The position numbers and the translations under genes were made by a program. Below, in pieces: positions 15,841 through 20,208 of a stretch of DNA of 20,208 nucleotides. Positions within the stretch are counted from its first letter, which is position 1. Every line of letters begins with the position of its first letter. The stretch spans positions 1 through 20,208 of the forward strand of contig JACVTC010000534.1 in the NCBI GenBank assembly GCA_016946835.1. The letters are read 5' to 3'. The notes under the pieces are model-generated. The model was not told the origin of the DNA, did not search any database, and worked only from the letters and a program-made list of their open reading frames with translations. Source of the DNA: Neocallimastix lanati (nom. inval.). Lineage: Eukaryota > Neocallimastigomycota > Neocallimastigomycetes > Neocallimastigales > Neocallimastigaceae.

Positions 15841-17356
15841 TTAATATTTTATAAAACAATAAATAGCTGAATTAATAAGTTCTCTATTATAATCTTGTCC
15901 AAGTTCCCAAACCATTAATCCACCTAATTTTCTCTTTTTAGCATAAGCTGCACGTTCACATACAGCATCGGTATCACAATATGTAATGTATTGTTTGGTT
16001 ATTTTGTTATATAAAGTTGGAGATTTGACATCATTGTACCAAGTACGAACCCATGGTGAAACTGGAGTCCTAGCTGAAGAAAGAATATTTTCAGTTCTTA
16101 TGTTTTTGTAGTTAATTGGTCCAACAAAAGAACCTGCTTGGTTAAGACCATTTTTGTCTGAAGAATTAACCTTCCATATCTTACCACTGAAGGAAGCACC
16201 AATAACAATTTTTGAATCTGGAACACCTTCAGCTTCATAGTCACTAACGGTGGTATCAACAGATTTTTGTTTGTTTAAGTCATCAGTAAAAGTGTAAAGT
16301 GGATCATTGTGACCACTAACTTTATTCCATTCACCAGCATAATTATAAGTCATCTAAATATATATATATATATATTTAATATTTTCATAATTATATACAA
16401 TAGTAAGTAATAATAGAAAGTAATTTTGTAATATTAATAAATTATATTAATAATAGCAACGACAAAATTAATAACTAAACTTACAACATTGAACCAGTCA
16501 ACATATTTAACATAACTACCTAAATGACCCTTATATTTAGAAGCAGTAGCTGAAGAAGATAAAGTTAATAATTTAGTATCACCAATGTAACTTCTTATCT
16601 TTTTAATAAATTTATATAAATTTTCACATTCAACTTCTGTTTTTGGGACTAATAATTTATTTAAATAGTTAAGAATTTTTTTTAAATAAAAAAAAAAAAA
16701 AATTATAATTATTATCATTATTATTATTAATTTCAAAATAATTATAGTTTTAATAAGAATGTAAATATTAAAATAATAATTATTTATTATTATTATTATT
16801 TTTTTATAAATTAATTATTATTATTTTAAAATTAATTATTTTATAATTAAATTAATTTTAACTTACATTCCCAATCAATATCAATACCATCAAAGCCATA
16901 TTTTTTCATAGTATTAGCAATACTTTTGGAAGCAGCTTTAATTCTTTCATCTGTACTAAGAACAGTACCAAGGTTTTTAGAACCAGAATCACCACCAAAA
17001 CTTAGAATTGTACGAAGTTTTGGATATTTTTTTTTAATAGTAGTATTTAATTTTTCCATAGTTTGATGTTTAAAGTCAACAGATTCATTGATAGAATAAG
17101 CATTACCTTCACTATCTAAACGGAAGAAACAATAAATTACTACATCAATATAAGTAAAATCAAACTTTTCCAATTCAATAGTACTACCAAGAGTATAGTT
17201 TGGCAAGTATACCACCATACCTGGGGTACTTGAACCTGCTCTAGTTGCAGTTGCAGGTGTTATAGTTGATTCTATTTCAACGGTATCTTCATTTGGGATA
17301 GCCATTGATAATACCTTTGTCAAAAGGACTAAAAATAAAAATAATTTTGTCTTCAT
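15841..17356 (-). CDS. Secreted GH18 chitinase, three exons
   Basis: Exon 1 is 17356-16867, exon 2 is 16648-16485 and exon 3 is 16353-15841, together 1167 nt and 388 residues. Both introns begin GTAAGT and end TAG, and joining them restores one frame. Residues 1-18 form a signal peptide (KLFLFLVLLTKVLS). GH18 landmarks follow in order. LSFGG is the SxGG strand. DGIDIDWE at 156-163 has the catalytic acid E163 as the last full codon of exon 1. A split codon then gives F164-P (DWEFP). VDWFNV-MTYNY spans the exon 2/3 joint (Y221), KIVIGASFSGK follows, and WELGQD near the C-terminus supplies W367. The protein should hydrolyse beta-1,4-GlcNAc polymers outside the cell or in the wall. No carbohydrate-binding module or dockerin is seen, so it is a single-domain enzyme. 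It is convergent with the tRNA genes. Confidence 0.9.
16354..16484 (-). other. Chitinase intron 2 (131 nt)
   Basis: The donor GTAAGTTTAG begins at 16484 and the acceptor ATTTAG ends at 16354. It is phase 0 and joins VDWFNV to MTYNYAGEW, reconstituting the conserved GH18 strand with the MxY motif. The ATG at the start of exon 3 is therefore an internal methionine and not a separate gene start. Confidence 0.88.
16649..16866 (-). other. Chitinase intron 1 (218 nt)
   Basis: The donor GTAAGT begins at 16866, after GATTGGGAAT, and the acceptor TTATTAG ends at 16649. It splits the codon after catalytic E163 in phase 1; the join gives DWEFP, a normal GH18 continuation. The intron is almost pure A/T and includes ATT runs. 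Reading frames continuing into it give implausible Ile/Phe/Lys-rich peptides. Confidence 0.85.
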
Positions 17357-17463
17357 GTTTATTTATTTATTTATTTATTTGATATTAAAAAATTATAAAT
17401 TTTAAATTGGATATAAGTATTTTTTTTTATCTTTCTTTTTTTTTTATATTAATTTAAGTGGAT

Positions 17464-17464
17464 A

Positions 17465-17500
<36 letters not shown>

Positions 17501-17501
17501 T
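17464..17501. repeat. TTA microsatellite
   Basis: About twelve TTA units upstream of the chitinase gene, in non-coding DNA. Confidence 0.85.
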
Positions 17502-18675
17502 GTGACTTTATATTATATGTTGTTTTGCTTTGTTCTTTTCACATAATAATAAATGAATATTTATTTATTTCTAATAAAAAATTTAAAAGAAAATAAGGAA
17601 AAAATTTCTTCCTTTTATCATATTTTTAAAAGTAATTTTAATTTTTTTAATATTATTATTATTTTTTTTTTTTTTACATATATAATACAAAAAAAATAAA
17701 TAAAAAAGTTTTAATAATTATTTTTAAAAAATATTAATTTTATGAACTCATTTATTATATGTTATTATATAATTTATTAATATGTTAAACTTTTTTAAAT
17801 CAATATTATTATTTTAAATATTAAAAATAAGAATAAATATTAAACATATATTTTAATAATTATCAAAATAATCAAAAAAGAAAAGATTAAAATTAAAGAG
17901 TTTGATTTAATATAAGAAATATATAATAATAAACTTTAGAATAAAAAAAAATTTTTTTTTTTTTATTTTTTTATTTTTATTATATGTTTTTTCTCCATGT
18001 GTTGTTATTGTTATTATTATTTTTATTTTTATTTTTATTTTTTTATTTTTTTTTTTAATTTTATTTAATAAATATTTCTTTTTGTATGAATGCATAATGA
18101 TAATTATATATAATTAAGATTTAAAAGAATTGCCGTTATCTCCATGTTTTATTTTTAATGTATAATACATTTTTTTTTTTTTTCATTATTAGAAAAAAAA
18201 TTAATTTTTTTTTTTTTTTTTTTTTAGATTAGGAATAAACTTTATTAAATAATATTTATTAAAAAAAAAAATAAAAAATAAAAAATAAAAATAAATAACT
18301 AAGCTTTAGAGTTTTTATTTTTAATTATAGAAAATTTTATTTCATATTTTTCATATTATAATCAATCAGAATATATACTTAAAAAAAAAAAAAGAAAAAA
18401 AACCTAATCGCACTTTTATATTGTTAATCTATATAATTTATTAAATTACTTTAAATATATTAAGAATTACATTGTTTTTTTCATTAATCTATTTTTATAT
18501 TAAAAAATATATATAATCTTTTTAACAATATTTAAAAAAAAAAAAAAACATAAAAATAAAAAATATGTATATTAATATATATGTTAAATTATAATTATCA
18601 AGATATCTTAACAATATGTATATATAAATTGAATATAGATTTTAAAATATTAAAATTATAAATATATTCCAAAAT

Positions 18676-18707
<32 letters not shown>

Positions 18708-20025
18708 TGAAATAATATATTTGTAGTAATAATAAATATATATATATATATATTTATAATTATGTAATGAAAAGTACATTTAATTTTCTATTTCGCCAAA
18801 TTATTTTAATAATTACAAAAAGATTGTAGAGAGTAACGGAAAATTATTAATATTAACATAATTATTTTTATTTAACAAATTTATGAAAATTATTATTAAT
18901 TTTTATTAAAATTAAATGATTATATTTAAAAATATTAAATATTATATATGTGTATACAAGTTAAGTTTTTATATAAATGATTTTTTAGACTATTAACATC
19001 AATGCAATATTATAAATATTATATGTTTGTATAAAAATAAGTTTTTTTATATAAATAATCATTTTTAAGATTATTAACATCATTGTAAGATTATACATTT
19101 AATTGGTTTAGAATCCTTAAAAATTTTTAAAGAGTATTATTAATGATAATTAAATTTACTATATTTAAAAATAAAACCCTTCTTTTTAAACTCAAGTATA
19201 ACCTTTCATCCAATACAAATTATTGAATGAAAAAAATCATTTAATTAATAATTTTTTAAAAAATAAAAAAAAAAAAAAAAAAAATAAATATATATATAAT
19301 ATCTTTTTTTTTTTTTTTTTTTTTTTTTTGTCTTATTGTTGTTACAATATAATATAAAATTTTTATAATTTCATGTAGGATGTAAAGAATCTAAAATAAT
19401 ATAATATTATTATTAAAGTTTTTGTAATAGCTATTACATATTTATTACAATTTCTTCAATTTTAATGAATTATGGAATGGGTTGTATAATATATATAAAT
19501 ATATTATTTGAAGTTAATTTTTATTTTTATTTTTATTTTTTTATTTTAAAGTTATACTAGTATATATATTGATATATTTATAAACTCTATGCTATCATAC
19601 AAGTCTTATTTTAATACGTATACGTTGTGTTGATATTAAATGTATAATACAAGTATATATATATTAACGCAGTTACTTAGGTTATTATAAATATCATATT
19701 AATACATATATATGAATATTTTTTAATATAAAATTACTATTAATTATTAATAAATCATTTTTATAAAGGAAGAACCAATAAAATTAATATATACATATAT
19801 GTATATGTAAATATATAAAATAAAACATAAAAAAAAAAAAAAAAGTTCTATTCTATTACATAAAAAAGAGATTAACTTTTAAATAGATTAGAAAAAAAAT
19901 ATTTAAAATTTTAAACAACGTTGATCACCAAAATATATAATGTGTATTATAATTTGTTTTAGAAAATTTAAAATTTATATAATAAAGTTAATAGTACTAA
20001 TAATCATTATAATTATCATTATATT

Positions 20026-20208
<183 letters not shown>

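Noticed and set aside
16434-16736. Separate 100-residue membrane-like protein between chitinase parts
   Set aside because: Its ends are translated intron sequence; only the middle (PKTEVECENL to VDWFNV) is coding, as chitinase exon 2.
17907-18095. 62-residue Lys/Ile/Asn frame on the minus strand
   Set aside because: Pure low-complexity translation of A/T runs with no start context or homology.

Overview
The window is very AT-rich nuclear eukaryotic DNA. It has spliceosomal introns with GTAAGT...TAG borders, two tRNA genes whose bodies resemble fungal tRNAs, a secreted GH18 chitinase and a Ty3/Gypsy LTR retrotransposon. The long A/T homopolymers, the ATT microsatellites and the chitinase fit an AT-rich early-diverging fungus such as an anaerobic gut fungus (Neocallimastigomycota). 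That placement is inference; a dictyostelid-like amoeba is the main alternative.

Layout. Positions 1-6840 hold no convincing gene. They are a pile of decayed LTR-like repeats. At least three families (called here X, B/C and D/E) begin with TG, mostly end in CA, and several are separated only by short runs of A. Positions 6841-14889 are one complete retrotransposon of 8049 bp. Its two LTRs (860 and 861 bp) differ only by one A in a homopolymer. It has a primer binding site, a 1.4-kb structured leader with five tandem hairpins, gag and pol. Pol is reached from gag by a -1 frameshift at TTTAAAC, followed by a 7-nt spacer and a predicted H-type pseudoknot. The Gag-Pol fusion would be about 1636 residues: Gag with zinc knuckle, aspartic protease, reverse transcriptase, RNase H and integrase with a GPF module.

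The 3' LTR stops 15 bp before tRNA-Ser(UGA). tRNA-Cys(GCA) follows 12 bp later with no oligo-T between the two, so they look like one dicistronic Pol III unit ending at T8. The intact element and some of the older LTR-like repeats upstream are best explained by repeated integration at one spot next to the tRNA start, as known for Ty3-type elements.

Positions 15081-15840 are low-complexity DNA with a tandem array and two adjacent long hairpins. A three-exon chitinase gene (388 residues after splicing) lies on the minus strand at 17356-15841. Positions 17357-20208 show only AT-rich sequence and simple repeats, ending in a long ATT microsatellite.

The main points of interest are the frameshift signal, the stacked LTRs next to the tRNA pair, the D/E repeats whose hairpins co-vary between copies, and the hairpin array in the leader. 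All alignments and structures were made by eye, without folding software or database searches.
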